NCBI GenBank assembly: GCA_030684515.1
Contig: JAUXVJ010000031.1
Location: forward strand, 1 to 64,000
Origin: Actinomycetota bacterium
GTDB taxonomy: Bacteria > Actinomycetota > Actinomycetes > S36-B12
Reading direction: 5' to 3'
DNA length: 64,000 nt
The translations under genes and the position numbers were made by a program. The notes below the pieces were generated by a model that had not been told where the DNA came from, did not search any database, and worked only from the letters and a program-made list of their open reading frames with translations. Positions 45,807-54,938 of this stretch are shown piece after piece (the first letter of the stretch is position 1; each line of letters opens with the position of its first letter).

Positions 45807-46604
45807 GTGCAGATCGGTGATCAGTTCTCCGCTGATGCGATCTATGCCCAGACTCTGCACCGTGCCAGGGTCTTCGAACGAGCCTCCCGTCGGAAGGCGG
45901 CGGCTGGGGAGGCCCTCAGTGCCCTGATCTTCGCTTGGGGCGCAGACATCTCGCTCATGCAGACAAGCCTGTTCGAGCGCGTTGTGCTCGGTGCCAAGGC
46001 ATTGACCCGGCAGTATTTTGCTGAGGCGCAGACCCTGCTGGCCGCATTCGACCCGACTCTGCCCGACACTGTCGGAGTCGAATCCGTGGCGGATATGCAG
46101 TTGCGGGTGCGCGAGCAACTGTTCCGCGCCTTGCCCCGTGACTTGGCGATGGACGTCACTGGGCGCCTGCCAGACATCACCTACTTGGCTGCATTGCCCG
46201 CACCCACCGCAGATGCGATGCGGCGGGGAGTGCGCGAGCGCCTGCAGGGGCTCTCATCTACGCAGTTCTGTGCACGCCGCAGACGCGATGCTGACGAGCT
46301 GATGTTGCAGGCTTTGGCCGCGCATGCGCGTGCCGACAAGCGCTCAGCTGCTGATCTGTCCTACCAGAGTGTTGTGCTCTGCTTGGAGGCGTACCTCGTG
46401 GAATCCGCTGAGGCAGCCGGCGACCATGGGCTCTGGACCGTGGAACTGCGCTGGGAGCTTGGGACGTGCGCGATGAGCGAACTCGTGGGACTCCCGGATG
46501 ATTTCCACTCAGCAGTGATCACTGTGCGGGAAGCCTTGGCTCACGGCCTGGGTGAGCCTGACGGAACACGTTTCCTGAGCATGCTTCCAGACCTGGGTAG
46601 TTAG
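45807..46604 (+). CDS. Uncharacterised 265-residue cytosolic protein
   Basis: I do not recognise this family. The protein has no signal peptide or membrane helix and is rich in Ala, Leu, Arg and Glu with long amphipathic helices, suggesting an all-helical fold. A stretch of Arg residues (FCARRRRDADELML, about 155) stands out. The GTG start at 45807 has GGGTGGGAG just upstream. It is divergent from the degenerate GGDEF-EAL gene (96 bp apart) and convergent with the PilX-like gene, so it may belong to the pilus or signalling region. Confidence 0.6.
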   Translation: MQIGDQFSADAIYAQTLHRARVFERASRRKAAAGEALSALIFAWGADISLMQTSLFERVVLGAKALTRQYFAEAQTLLAAFDPTLPDTVGVESVADMQLRVREQLFRALPRDLAMDVTGRLPDITYLAALPAPTADAMRRGVRERLQGLSSTQFCARRRRDADELMLQALAAHARADKRSAADLSYQSVVLCLEAYLVESAEAAGDHGLWTVELRWELGTCAMSELVGLPDDFHSAVITVREALAHGLGEPDGTRFLSMLPDLGS

Positions 46605-46647
46605 GTGTGCAAGGAAGCCTGATCCAAGAGTGCAGGACTCAGTGCGT

Positions 46648-48921
46648 CTAACTGATCGAGATCGCCAGGACTTGTGCAACTTTGGTGCGGTCTGGCTTGG
46701 TAATCACGAACTCCGCTGAAACGGTGCTGATTCCGCCGGGACTGGTGAACGCCACGCGATTGTTGACCACAGCGACGCTTCCGAAACCACTGGTAATTCT
46801 GGCGAAGTCCAGGGTGCTGCCTGCTGGAGCACCAGCGAGCACGTCGTAGGTCACGACAGTGTTGCGGCCCTGCGTTGCGGAAATGGCCGCCACGTCAGTT
46901 CGCGCCTCAGCATCACGTCGGACATCGGTCTCGGACACCGCAAGCACGTGCCAGGGCTCCTGCGAGAGCTCTTGCATGAATGGAGGCGGGCTCAATGTCT
47001 TGAATCGTTGGTCGTAATGGACGATCAGGTCCTGGTAGCCGGCATTGCTTCCGGTATTCGTCAGTTTGCATCGGTAGTTCTGCCCAATCGAGCCGACGAT
47101 GTCAAGGTTGCCCATCGTGGGGGATGACGTGTAGTCCTGAACTGCGAAGCAGCCTTCACGCGACAAGATCGCCATGTTGATGATCAAGTTCTGCATGTTG
47201 GCCGAGATCCACTGGTTGTTGCCTGAGGTCACAGACGGATGGAAGATGTAGAGGTAGGCCTTGGGCACCACGCCGAGCAGGTTTGTCGAAGTCAAGGGCG
47301 GCACGCCGTAGTCATCCGCTGGTGGTGACGTGTAGGTCGTGTTGGTCACGGTGCTGTCGATCGTCCTGCCCGTCACAACGATGTCACCGTCGGCCACGAC
47401 CGTGTACTGCCCGGTGTAGGAGCCCTGCATGTACGTCGTTCCGCGACGACACATCGTCGAAGTCGGCGTGGACCATGTGTCGATCTGCTGACCGCTTGGA
47501 TTGGTCGTCTCGATGGGGAAGCCCAGATTGGTTCCCGACCCCGAGAAGAGGGAGTTGTCGTTCAGGCTCAATGTGGGATCAGGGATCACGAATGGATAGG
47601 GATTGGACCCGTACTTGATTTCACACGTCGGAGGCGTCACGCTCCAGTAGTTAGGGTCCGTCGTCGCAGTTGGGACATCCTGCACATAGATCACGCCATT
47701 GAATCCGGCCGCGACCATGGTGGCGTAGTCCAAGATCGCAGTCGGGTGGCGCTGGCCTGAAGTAGGCACCGTTGCATGCGTTGCGCCTTGCAGGACTGTT
47801 CCCGCCTGGCAGAAGGCGTTGGTCGACTTGGTATCCGGACTTGTCACAGCGATCTTGCCTGCACCACTGACGGTGTAGAAGCGCAAGCGAGTTGTGCCAG
47901 TGAACAGGCAACCCGATGACTGCGCAAGTTGCTTCATGGTCGAGACCTGAACGGTAGAGGGCATCTCCAAGGTGCTCTCAAAGCTGGGATTCCAGAGCTT
48001 GGGAGCCACGGTGTCGATGATCTCAGCGCCTAGGTAACTCTGATTGGAGTTCGAGTTGAGGTATATCTGGTCGATCCAGTCGTGGTTGACCGGACACCCC
48101 GCTGTTGCGGCAGTCGGCAGCGGACACGAGCTCGTGATGCGACCGTGAAACGTCTGGCCGGCCACACCTGGGATGGTCGAGGGGTCAATATTGGCGATAT
48201 CGGAGTTGAAGTACCAGACATCGTTGGTGTGCATGTCGCCGTACCAGCTCTCTGAAGAGTTGATCGCGTCGTGCTTGCATTTCAGCGAGTTGCGATGCAT
48301 ACCGTTCTGCGTCACGTTTACCGTGCCCCCAGTGGTATTCACGAGCACTGGACCGGCAGTTGCCCACAGTCGGTTGCACATGACTGCGGCTTCGGCAGCC
48401 GTGAGTGTTCCCGATTTTCCGTCATAGGCGCCGGGGTAGCTCGCTGGCCAGGTCTCGAGGTTGCTCATGTACGAGTAGTCAGCCGACGAGCGCTTGACGA
48501 TCACGGCCTCCACAGTTCGTATGACTTGTTCCGAGCCTGAGTTGGCGCGACCCGATGCGGTCACGCGGATTCGACCGGTGCGCGATGCCGCTGCGGAGTC
48601 GATGCTGTAGGTGAACTGCGCGGCACTGCTTCCACCAGGTACATCAACCCATGACGTGAGCGCGGCATTGCTTGGATCATTTGTCTTGTAGTAGTCGATG
48701 TTCGCTGCGAGCCGCGCGCGGTAGTCGTCGATGCCCGCCTCAGCAGCGGCCCACGCCTGATAGGAGATCTCGCTTCGCTCAGATGGCCGAATCTGGTTTG
48801 TCACCGCCTGCGCGATGATCGATGAAAGCGACAGGAGCACTGCCGACCAGATGATGACCAGGATCATTGCCGCACCCTTGTCTCGCTCGGTCGCGGGCGT
48901 TATCGAATCTGGGGAAATCAT
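46648..48921 (-). CDS. Very large PilX-like pilus-associated protein
   Basis: A 757-residue protein. The N-terminus (ERDKGAAMILVIIWSAVLLS, then AWAAAEAGIDDYRARL) has the layout of PilX-type minor pilins: a short basic lead, a Gly before the hydrophobic helix, no Glu at +5, and an Ala-rich helix. The remaining 650 residues are an extracellular region rich in Ser, Thr, Asn and Gly with many paired Cys (for example CNRLW, CKHDA, SSCPLP, AGCPV), so a disulfide-bonded, possibly adhesive tip domain is likely. The start at 48921 overlaps the upstream prepilin stop as ATGA. It is the last gene of the minus pilus arm. Confidence 0.75.
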   Translation of the reverse strand: MISPDSITPATERDKGAAMILVIIWSAVLLSLSSIIAQAVTNQIRPSERSEISYQAWAAAEAGIDDYRARLAANIDYYKTNDPSNAALTSWVDVPGGSSAAQFTYSIDSAAASRTGRIRVTASGRANSGSEQVIRTVEAVIVKRSSADYSYMSNLETWPASYPGAYDGKSGTLTAAEAAVMCNRLWATAGPVLVNTTGGTVNVTQNGMHRNSLKCKHDAINSSESWYGDMHTNDVWYFNSDIANIDPSTIPGVAGQTFHGRITSSCPLPTAATAGCPVNHDWIDQIYLNSNSNQSYLGAEIIDTVAPKLWNPSFESTLEMPSTVQVSTMKQLAQSSGCLFTGTTRLRFYTVSGAGKIAVTSPDTKSTNAFCQAGTVLQGATHATVPTSGQRHPTAILDYATMVAAGFNGVIYVQDVPTATTDPNYWSVTPPTCEIKYGSNPYPFVIPDPTLSLNDNSLFSGSGTNLGFPIETTNPSGQQIDTWSTPTSTMCRRGTTYMQGSYTGQYTVVADGDIVVTGRTIDSTVTNTTYTSPPADDYGVPPLTSTNLLGVVPKAYLYIFHPSVTSGNNQWISANMQNLIINMAILSREGCFAVQDYTSSPTMGNLDIVGSIGQNYRCKLTNTGSNAGYQDLIVHYDQRFKTLSPPPFMQELSQEPWHVLAVSETDVRRDAEARTDVAAISATQGRNTVVTYDVLAGAPAGSTLDFARITSGFGSVAVVNNRVAFTSPGGISTVSAEFVITKPDRTKVAQVLAISIS

Positions 48922-49574
48922 CTTGGGTTCTCGAGAAAGACAGTCTGCACCAGTGACTGGACTGAGGCGGAATCGCTGATCGTGATGTCGACAGTGGAGA
49001 TGGCTCTCATCTGCTCGGCCGTGAGCGAAGCACCGGCAGGTGGCACGAGTTCTGTGGAAACCTGATTGGAAAGACTCCAATAGCGGAAGCTGATCGTGGG
49101 AGATTGCTGTGATGTCGTTTGCACGAGAGTGCGCGTCGCCGGCACACCTGTATAGCTTGGGAGTCCATTGGTGAGCACCGCAGTGCCGGATGCGTTCGCC
49201 GGCGTGTGAATCTGCGAGATGACGCCTGCTGAAGTCCTGGCAATGTGCACCAGATACGGCAGCCGATCTACCGGGCCGGTGCCTGAGTAGGTGGTGAACG
49301 TCATCGAGTTTGCGGTGGCCTCAGTGACTGCAGGCGGTGGGGACGCCCCTTCGACCGGATTGTCTGCGTAGCGGACCAGACGGGTGAGCCATTCCATCGC
49401 ATTTTGCTGCTGCGCTTGAGATGTCGACCCGAGTTGCGCTACCTGCATCGTGCGAATCCCGCGCACGAACAGCGTTGTGACGATCGCCATCAGAACAGCG
49501 AACACTCCGATTGCGACCAAGAGTTCGATCAGCGTGAAGCCCTCATCACGCCCGCGGATCCGGAATCTGTTCAT
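48918..49574 (-). CDS. Type IV prepilin-like minor pilin (PilW/PilV-like)
   Basis: A 218-residue protein with a class III signal: basic leader RFRIRGRDEG, cleavage after Gly, then FTLIELLVAIGVFAVLMAIV with Glu at +5. PilD would cut and methylate it. The globular part has the size of a minor pilin. The ATG at 49574 starts 2 bp after the upstream stop. A GTG six bases earlier (49580) would overlap that stop as GTGA and is a fair alternative. It is coupled downstream to the PilX-like gene. Confidence 0.88.
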   Translation of the reverse strand: MNRFRIRGRDEGFTLIELLVAIGVFAVLMAIVTTLFVRGIRTMQVAQLGSTSQAQQQNAMEWLTRLVRYADNPVEGASPPPAVTEATANSMTFTTYSGTGPVDRLPYLVHIARTSAGVISQIHTPANASGTAVLTNGLPSYTGVPATRTLVQTTSQQSPTISFRYWSLSNQVSTELVPPAGASLTAEQMRAISTVDITISDSASVQSLVQTVFLENPR

Positions 49575-49576
49575 CG

Positions 49577-50923
49577 TCACGCCGGCAGAGGGCATGGGTC
49601 GCTCACTGTTGGGTAGATCAGCAGTGGGGAGTTGGACGGCGACGGCGACGCAGTTGGGGTTGGAGTGGGAGAAGGAGTCGCGGACACAGAGCCAGGGATC
49701 GGCCACTTGGCGCTGCACACACCAGTTTGTGGTGATGTCTGGATGCTGATGGTCGTGGAACTTGTGGAGCTTGAGAGCTTCCATGCTCCGAAGGGAAGCT
49801 TGGTCTTGAGCACCATGCTGCTGCCGACGGTCCCCACGGCGATGGACTCCACACAACCTCCCGAGCCGCCGAGTGCGTCGGTGTGAGAGGCAATGATCAC
49901 GCTTCCGCCAGAGGCGACCACGTCGATTCTGGCGCCATTCAAATTGGCATCTGTGGTCTCACCGGCGCTGGTATTGACCGAAGTGGACGCAGTCGTTGCC
50001 GAGTCTGAACACTGTCCAAGCCAAGTCGAATAGCCGGCTGTCCTGGGCCATAGCCCAGTGACGGTAATCGGGTAGTCCTGAATCTGGGATGGTGCGCGTC
50101 CCAAAGGATCAGGGCTGAGGGTGATGGGGACATTGGGCGGCACGCGATAACCGTCTGATGCGGTGCTCAACCGGATCGACGCTGGCAGGTCATAGGTGAA
50201 GGTGTAGGGCGTGTTTGCCAGCGCCTGCACCTGCTTGACCGCGGTGTTGGTACCCGGCGACTCGGTCATGTATCCCGCTTTGCTGATCCCCACTTGCCAT
50301 TGCGTGCTGATAGGAACATTGGGGATGAAGACACAACCGTCTGCGCCAGTGGTGTAGGAGAACGCGCTCGACATCCCTGTCAGATCGGTCCCAGAGATTG
50401 CGACTCCGCTCACTGGCTGCCCGTTGACGTTGACGACTGAGATGGTCGCGGTGCCGGTGTTGTTCACCGTCGGGATCGGATCCTTGGGGTACACCAGAAA
50501 GTCCGAGGTCTGCGGTGCTCGGAGTTTGTTGCTGGTGACCTCTACATGCACCCTGACATAACTCTGACCCGACACCATGCCAGTACCGACGTTGCATGGA
50601 TTCATCGCCTGTCCGATGCCCACCCAGTTCGCAGTCGTGAGCACCGTGTACTGGCCCTGGCTGGTGATGACTGCTCGCGAGGACTGCCCGATGGGGATTG
50701 CATAGGCGCCGCTGGCTCGCAGAGTCTCGGCCTGGCTTCGGGCAACCGTGGCTGCGGCGACCCGGTCTGCATTGGCGCCCACGGTCTTCAGCGCTCCAAT
50801 AACCATGGTGAGAGCCGCACCGGCAACGACGAGGAACACGGCCATTGCGGCAATCACTTCAATCAGGGTGAAACCTTCCTGTCCTGATCGGCACAGGTCT
50901 CCACGGTTTGGCAGATCGCACAT
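49577..50923 (-). CDS. Large type IV prepilin-like protein with Ig/Cna-B-like domain
   Basis: A 448-residue prepilin. The leader ends at Gly, followed by FTLIEVIAAMAVFLVVAGAA with Glu at +5. After the usual pilin head (to about 160) comes a segment resembling a Cna-B or carboxypeptidase-regulatory beta domain (ISVVNVNGQPVSGVAISGTD, DGCVFIPNVP). A further Ser/Thr-rich region and a Pro/Ser/Thr linker (PSPTPTPTASPSPSN) lie close to the C-terminus. It is much longer than normal minor pilins, so it is probably a surface-exposed or adhesive subunit. The ATG at 50923 is preceded by AAGGTGGAG. Confidence 0.85.
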   Translation of the reverse strand: MCDLPNRGDLCRSGQEGFTLIEVIAAMAVFLVVAGAALTMVIGALKTVGANADRVAAATVARSQAETLRASGAYAIPIGQSSRAVITSQGQYTVLTTANWVGIGQAMNPCNVGTGMVSGQSYVRVHVEVTSNKLRAPQTSDFLVYPKDPIPTVNNTGTATISVVNVNGQPVSGVAISGTDLTGMSSAFSYTTGADGCVFIPNVPISTQWQVGISKAGYMTESPGTNTAVKQVQALANTPYTFTYDLPASIRLSTASDGYRVPPNVPITLSPDPLGRAPSQIQDYPITVTGLWPRTAGYSTWLGQCSDSATTASTSVNTSAGETTDANLNGARIDVVASGGSVIIASHTDALGGSGGCVESIAVGTVGSSMVLKTKLPFGAWKLSSSTSSTTISIQTSPQTGVCSAKWPIPGSVSATPSPTPTPTASPSPSNSPLLIYPTVSDPCPLPA

Positions 50924-51016
50924 GGTCGCTCCACCTTCCGCTGATAATCCGCAGCCCTCAACGAGTTTCGGACGGAATCAATAGCGTCACACCCAAGGGT
51001 CGAAGTCGTTCAAGAG

Positions 51017-51706
51017 CTAGTTGGCTGTCGTGGAATCCTGAGCATCCTGCTGCGCCTTCTGGATGATCTGCTGTGCAGTCGCGACCAGATCGGGGAGCTG
51101 GGACTCCAGTACAAACATGGTGCCCGTCACGGTGAGGGTGCCAGCGTTCGACTTCGCGCCATCGCTCACCGTGTTGGCTCCCGTGATCAGCAGTTCGCGA
51201 TCCAGTCTTCGAAGCAGACTCAGGAATACCAGACGTTGACCGTCGGATCCGCTCACGGTGACCTCGATGGTCATCGTCGCCAGATGCACCCCGAGATCGA
51301 CTTTGGCGACAGCAGTTGTGGGCTGCGCCGCGCTGCCTGTCTTGTCCACGCTCTCGGGGATCGAGGCATTGATGACCTGCACATTGCGTGAGCTGATGCC
51401 TGCCTGCCGAGCAGCCGCGGTTATCTGCCGAAAGACTTCCGGCAGCTGCGCGGACTGTGGCATGCGCGAGAACAGGCGCTGGGCCTCCTGGGCCAACTGC
51501 GGCGCCTGCTCCCCGAGCCGCAGGATCTCCTGATGCTTCTTCACCAAAGTGATATTGGCTGTTTCAACCTGCTCGGTCTGAGTCTTCAGCTCCTGAGCCG
51601 TGGCGATTCTCGGTGATAGCACCAGGGTCCACATCGCCAAGGCCAGCAGCCCAAGTACCGCGCACGTGATGATGCCGGTCACTTGCTCTTTGCTGAGACT
51701 CCTCAC
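51017..51706 (-). CDS. pilO: Type IV pilus alignment protein PilO-like
   Basis: A 229-residue bitopic inner-membrane protein. A short cytoplasmic N-terminus is followed by one membrane helix (about 9-31), a coiled-coil stretch (about 35-80) and a ferredoxin-like periplasmic-side domain (about 85-200), the order seen in PilO. It would pair with PilN and connect the PilM ring to the envelope. The GTG start at 51706 overlaps the pilN stop as GTGA. A much longer frame extending over pilN and into pilM is an artefact. Confidence 0.8.
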   Translation of the reverse strand: MRSLSKEQVTGIITCAVLGLLALAMWTLVLSPRIATAQELKTQTEQVETANITLVKKHQEILRLGEQAPQLAQEAQRLFSRMPQSAQLPEVFRQITAAARQAGISSRNVQVINASIPESVDKTGSAAQPTTAVAKVDLGVHLATMTIEVTVSGSDGQRLVFLSLLRRLDRELLITGANTVSDGAKSNAGTLTVTGTMFVLESQLPDLVATAQQIIQKAQQDAQDSTTAN

Positions 51707-52518
51707 TGCGCACCACCATTGCCTGAGCCCGGCGGTGCGGGCGGATTCAGCAGCTGAGCGACTTGCTCCTTTGTCAGCGGGGTCGCCAACCCTGCCGGCG
51801 AGATGCCCACTGTTCCCGTGAATGAGACAGCCTGCTGACCGGTACCTGCCGCGTTGGCCAGGGTGGAGGAGTTGACGTAGGGACCAACAAACAGTGGATC
51901 GCGACCGAGTGCTACCAGCAGCCGAGAAACCTGATCGCGACTCTGCGCACTGGCATTGAAGGTCGCGCAACCGATGGTCACATGCTGGGCGAAAGGATCG
52001 GGGTCCGGACAGGCCGACTGCGCTGCGCGGTTTGCCGATGCTGGCGTGTAGACCACGGCCAAGGTGGTGAATCGGACTGCGGGGTAGCCAGCGGCGCTGG
52101 CGGCCGCCAGGAGTTGCTGGTAGATGGCTGCAACTTTGGGCTGCGAAGCCATCGTGGTGCGAACCAGGTCTTCTTGTCGCCGGATCTGCGTCACCATCTG
52201 TGCGATCGGTGCCAGGGCCTGCACTTGAGCCTGTTCGTTGGCGTTGGTGCTCTGGGCTTGGACCAGCGCTTCCTGCGACGCTCGGATTGCCGGGATCTGA
52301 GCAGCCCAAAGGAGCCCAGCGATCAGCAGAATCACCATGCCTGCGAAAGTTCCCGCTCGGCGAATCTTTCGCATAGCAATGCCGGCAGCAATTGATGTGG
52401 GAAGCAGATTGACCTGTGGGAGTTCCAGCGGGAGATCCTCGCGCAGGCTTGATGGCTGCGGGGATCGGCTGAAGATGTCCCCAATGCTCTTGTTTCGCCA
52501 GCTCGTGTCGGCGCTCAT
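51703..52518 (-). CDS. pilN: Type IV pilus alignment protein PilN-like
   Basis: A 271-residue bitopic protein. The cytoplasmic tail contains ELPQVNLLPTSIAAG, the conserved PilN segment that docks in the PilM groove. It is followed by a membrane helix (about 57-77), a coiled coil and a periplasmic-side domain. The ATG at 52518 overlaps the pilM stop (ATGA). The C-terminus is Pro/Gly-rich. The conserved motif and the PilM neighbour make the assignment firm. Confidence 0.88.
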   Translation of the reverse strand: MSADTSWRNKSIGDIFSRSPQPSSLREDLPLELPQVNLLPTSIAAGIAMRKIRRAGTFAGMVILLIAGLLWAAQIPAIRASQEALVQAQSTNANEQAQVQALAPIAQMVTQIRRQEDLVRTTMASQPKVAAIYQQLLAAASAAGYPAVRFTTLAVVYTPASANRAAQSACPDPDPFAQHVTIGCATFNASAQSRDQVSRLLVALGRDPLFVGPYVNSSTLANAAGTGQQAVSFTGTVGISPAGLATPLTKEQVAQLLNPPAPPGSGNGGAQ

Positions 52519-53657
52519 CCCACCCTCGCTGTCGCCAGGCCAATGGCCAACGCCAAGCGTGCGTCAGCCGGCTGGTGTTTGAGCCGTTCACCGCCGGGCA
52601 GGCCCATCCATGGCTGGCCGCTTGTGATCGGATAGGGCAGTTGTGTGGCGATGCGTTCCACGAGCCCAGGCATGCTGGCTGCCCGGCCGACGATCGTCAG
52701 TTCCGTGACTGCAGCCGAATTCTCGTCGGAACGGTAGTAGTCAAGGGAGTTGCGAATCTCTGTCACAACGGTGCTGGCCCAGGAGTTCATCGTTGCAATC
52801 ACCCGAGAGTCCTGTGCTTGCTCCAAGGAGGCAGGACTGTCGAATGCGGCACTGAACACACTGGATTCGGCAACCGGGACAAGCACGGGAACGGGAACAT
52901 TGAGTTCAGTGGTCACTTTCAACTGCTCGGCCTGATGAATGTCAATGCCGAGTTCTGCTGCAATCTCTTGAGTGGCACCCGATCCGCCTCCTGGGCTGAG
53001 CACCCTGATGAACAAGGGCTGTCCCTGTGACTGGATGGCCACTGTCATCTGCTCGGCGCCAATGTCGACGATCGCACGTGCTTGCTCACCTTCTGGGACC
53101 TGGCCTTGGCACATTGCTCGAATCAGTGCCAGGGGTGCGTGATCAGCGATCACCGGCTCGAGCTTGGCCTGGCTGATAGCGCGGGCTATTGCGGTGGTTT
53201 GCTCACGCTCGGCGGCGACAACAAGGATGCGGTTCTCATCCACCGCCTGTGCCTTAGCGCCGGCTCGAGACCTCCGTTCGAGCAGGTGGTAGTCAAGTTC
53301 CACTGAATCGATGTCCATTGGCAACGCATCGATGACCTGATAACGCAGAGCCGAGCGGAAGTCTGCTGGCTGCATCCAAGGCAGATCGAGCTGCCGCGTG
53401 AGAACACTGGGCGCAGGCACGGCAAAGGCCACCTTGTGCCGTGTGAAGCCGCCACTTCGCCAGAGTTGGCGCAGGGCCTTGGTCAAGGCCTGGGGATCCA
53501 CAAGCACGCCTTCGTGCATGATGCCCGGCGCGAGATCGACCCAGGCTGCTCGTGCGATCTGCGGCTGGGCACTCTTTCGGGCAGAGCGCAATTGGACCGC
53601 GCGGATTCCACTGGATCCGATGTCCAGCCCTACCAGGCTGAAGCCGGCCTTGGCCAT
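52515..53657 (-). CDS. pilM: Type IV pilus assembly ATPase-like protein PilM
   Basis: A 380-residue actin-like cytoplasmic protein. LVGLDIGSSGIRAVQL at the N-terminus and the phosphate-2 region AIVDIGAEQMTVAI match the ASKHA fold. VGRAASMPGLVERIA is the adenosine motif. It forms the cytoplasmic ring linking PilB to PilN/PilO. The ATG at 53657 has a strong GAGGAGG upstream. The frame opens further upstream but without homology. It is the first gene of the minus pilus arm, divergent from the ATPase genes. Confidence 0.93.
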   Translation of the reverse strand: MAKAGFSLVGLDIGSSGIRAVQLRSARKSAQPQIARAAWVDLAPGIMHEGVLVDPQALTKALRQLWRSGGFTRHKVAFAVPAPSVLTRQLDLPWMQPADFRSALRYQVIDALPMDIDSVELDYHLLERRSRAGAKAQAVDENRILVVAAEREQTTAIARAISQAKLEPVIADHAPLALIRAMCQGQVPEGEQARAIVDIGAEQMTVAIQSQGQPLFIRVLSPGGGSGATQEIAAELGIDIHQAEQLKVTTELNVPVPVLVPVAESSVFSAAFDSPASLEQAQDSRVIATMNSWASTVVTEIRNSLDYYRSDENSAAVTELTIVGRAASMPGLVERIATQLPYPITSGQPWMGLPGGERLKHQPADARLALAIGLATARVG

Positions 53658-53768
53658 GCGTGTCCTCCTCACCTCTTCGGCGTGGGTATCGGCTGGATTC
53701 AGGTGGAAGGGACGAAGGCGTCTGCCGCTGGAGTGCCGAGAACCCGAATCTGAGCCGAAACCCAGAGC

Positions 53769-54938
53769 ATGTCTGCTCACCTTGCAAAGCCGCCTGATGT
53801 GACAGATCACATCGAGGTGTCAGAAGGTCTGTGTACCGCACAGGAGGCGACCACTGCGCGGCCACAGTTGCGCGAGATTCTGGCTGCGGCCATCTCGCAC
53901 GGGGCATCCGATGTGCACATCCGACCCGGCAATGCCCCGCTGCTGCGCGTCTCAGGGCAGTTGTACCCACTCGACCTTCCTGAGCTATCTGCGGCGGACA
54001 CCAGAGATCTGATCGACGAGGCACTCGTAGTGCAGGCCGATCGAGCCGCCTTCGAACAGCGTCATGAATGCGACTTCGCTTTGACGATGGAGGGTCTCGG
54101 ACGCTTTCGGGCCAATGCTTATCGAACGCGGGGCGCCGATGCGATGGTGCTCCGACACGTACATGAGCAGGTGCCATCGCTGGACGAACTTGGGCTGCCG
54201 CGCTCGGTGCGAAGTCTGGCCCTGGCCACTGGCGGCATCCTGCTGGTCTGCGGCCCCACTGGGTCCGGCAAGTCGACTTCGCTCGCAGCAATCGTCGATT
54301 ACATCAACAGCAATCGACGATGCCACATCCTTACGATCGAAGATCCAATCGAGTATCTGCACCCGCACAAACTTTCGACAGTGAGTCAGCGCGAACTGCA
54401 TACAGACACGAGCGAATTTGCGAGTGCCTTGCGGGCCGGCATGCGGCAGGACCCGGACGTGATCCTCATCGGCGAGATCAGGGACGCGGAGACTCTGCGC
54501 ACTGCCCTGCAAGCTGCTCAAACAGGACACTTCGTGCTTGCCAGCATGCACGCCCGATCGGTCGTTGATGCCGTGCACCGCATCGTGGACTCATTTCCAT
54601 TGGAGGAGCAACGACAGATCCGAGCTTCCTTCGCCGAGTCGATGCAGGCGATCATCTGTCAGCATCTGGCGAAGTCCGCGCGCAATGACGGTCGCGTACT
54701 CACTTGCGAGATCGCGGTCTCCACACCACGAGTCAAGGACGCGATCTGCGATCCTGAGAGAACCGCACAGTTGCACGACATCATCGCCGACGGCGATTAC
54801 TACGGCATGCACACATTTGAGCAGGATCTCGTGCGACTGGTGCTTGTAGGCGATTTGGCAGTTGAACAAGCGGAGACAGTGTCCAGTCGGCCTGCAGACC
54901 TTCACGTCGCCCTTCGCAGGGCAGGTCATCGTGACTAG
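53769..54938 (+). CDS. PilT-like retraction ATPase, divergent paralogue
   Basis: A 389-residue hexameric ATPase of the PilT/PilU group. The N-terminal domain has SHGASDVHIRPGNAP. Walker A is CGPTGSGKSTSLA (about 160). The Asp box contains ILTIEDPIEY, Walker B VILIGEIRDAETL, and the His box ASMHARSV. The AIRNLIRE motif of true PilT is replaced by RVKDAICDPE, so this is a PilU-like or specialised motor rather than the main retraction ATPase. It starts the plus pilus arm and overlaps pilB by 8 bp. Confidence 0.9.
   Translation: MSAHLAKPPDVTDHIEVSEGLCTAQEATTARPQLREILAAAISHGASDVHIRPGNAPLLRVSGQLYPLDLPELSAADTRDLIDEALVVQADRAAFEQRHECDFALTMEGLGRFRANAYRTRGADAMVLRHVHEQVPSLDELGLPRSVRSLALATGGILLVCGPTGSGKSTSLAAIVDYINSNRRCHILTIEDPIEYLHPHKLSTVSQRELHTDTSEFASALRAGMRQDPDVILIGEIRDAETLRTALQAAQTGHFVLASMHARSVVDAVHRIVDSFPLEEQRQIRASFAESMQAIICQHLAKSARNDGRVLTCEIAVSTPRVKDAICDPERTAQLHDIIADGDYYGMHTFEQDLVRLVLVGDLAVEQAETVSSRPADLHVALRRAGHRD

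Noticed and set aside
42963-46118. Longer 1051-residue version of the GGDEF-EAL-like protein
   Set aside because: The extra N-terminal 136 residues are antisense to the gene at 45807 and have no domain-like character. The ATG at 45710 is a better start.
51017-52591. 524-residue frame covering pilO plus upstream
   Set aside because: The first 295 residues are antisense-free but out of frame with pilN and low in hydrophobic pattern. A GTGA overlap at 51706 fixes the pilO start.
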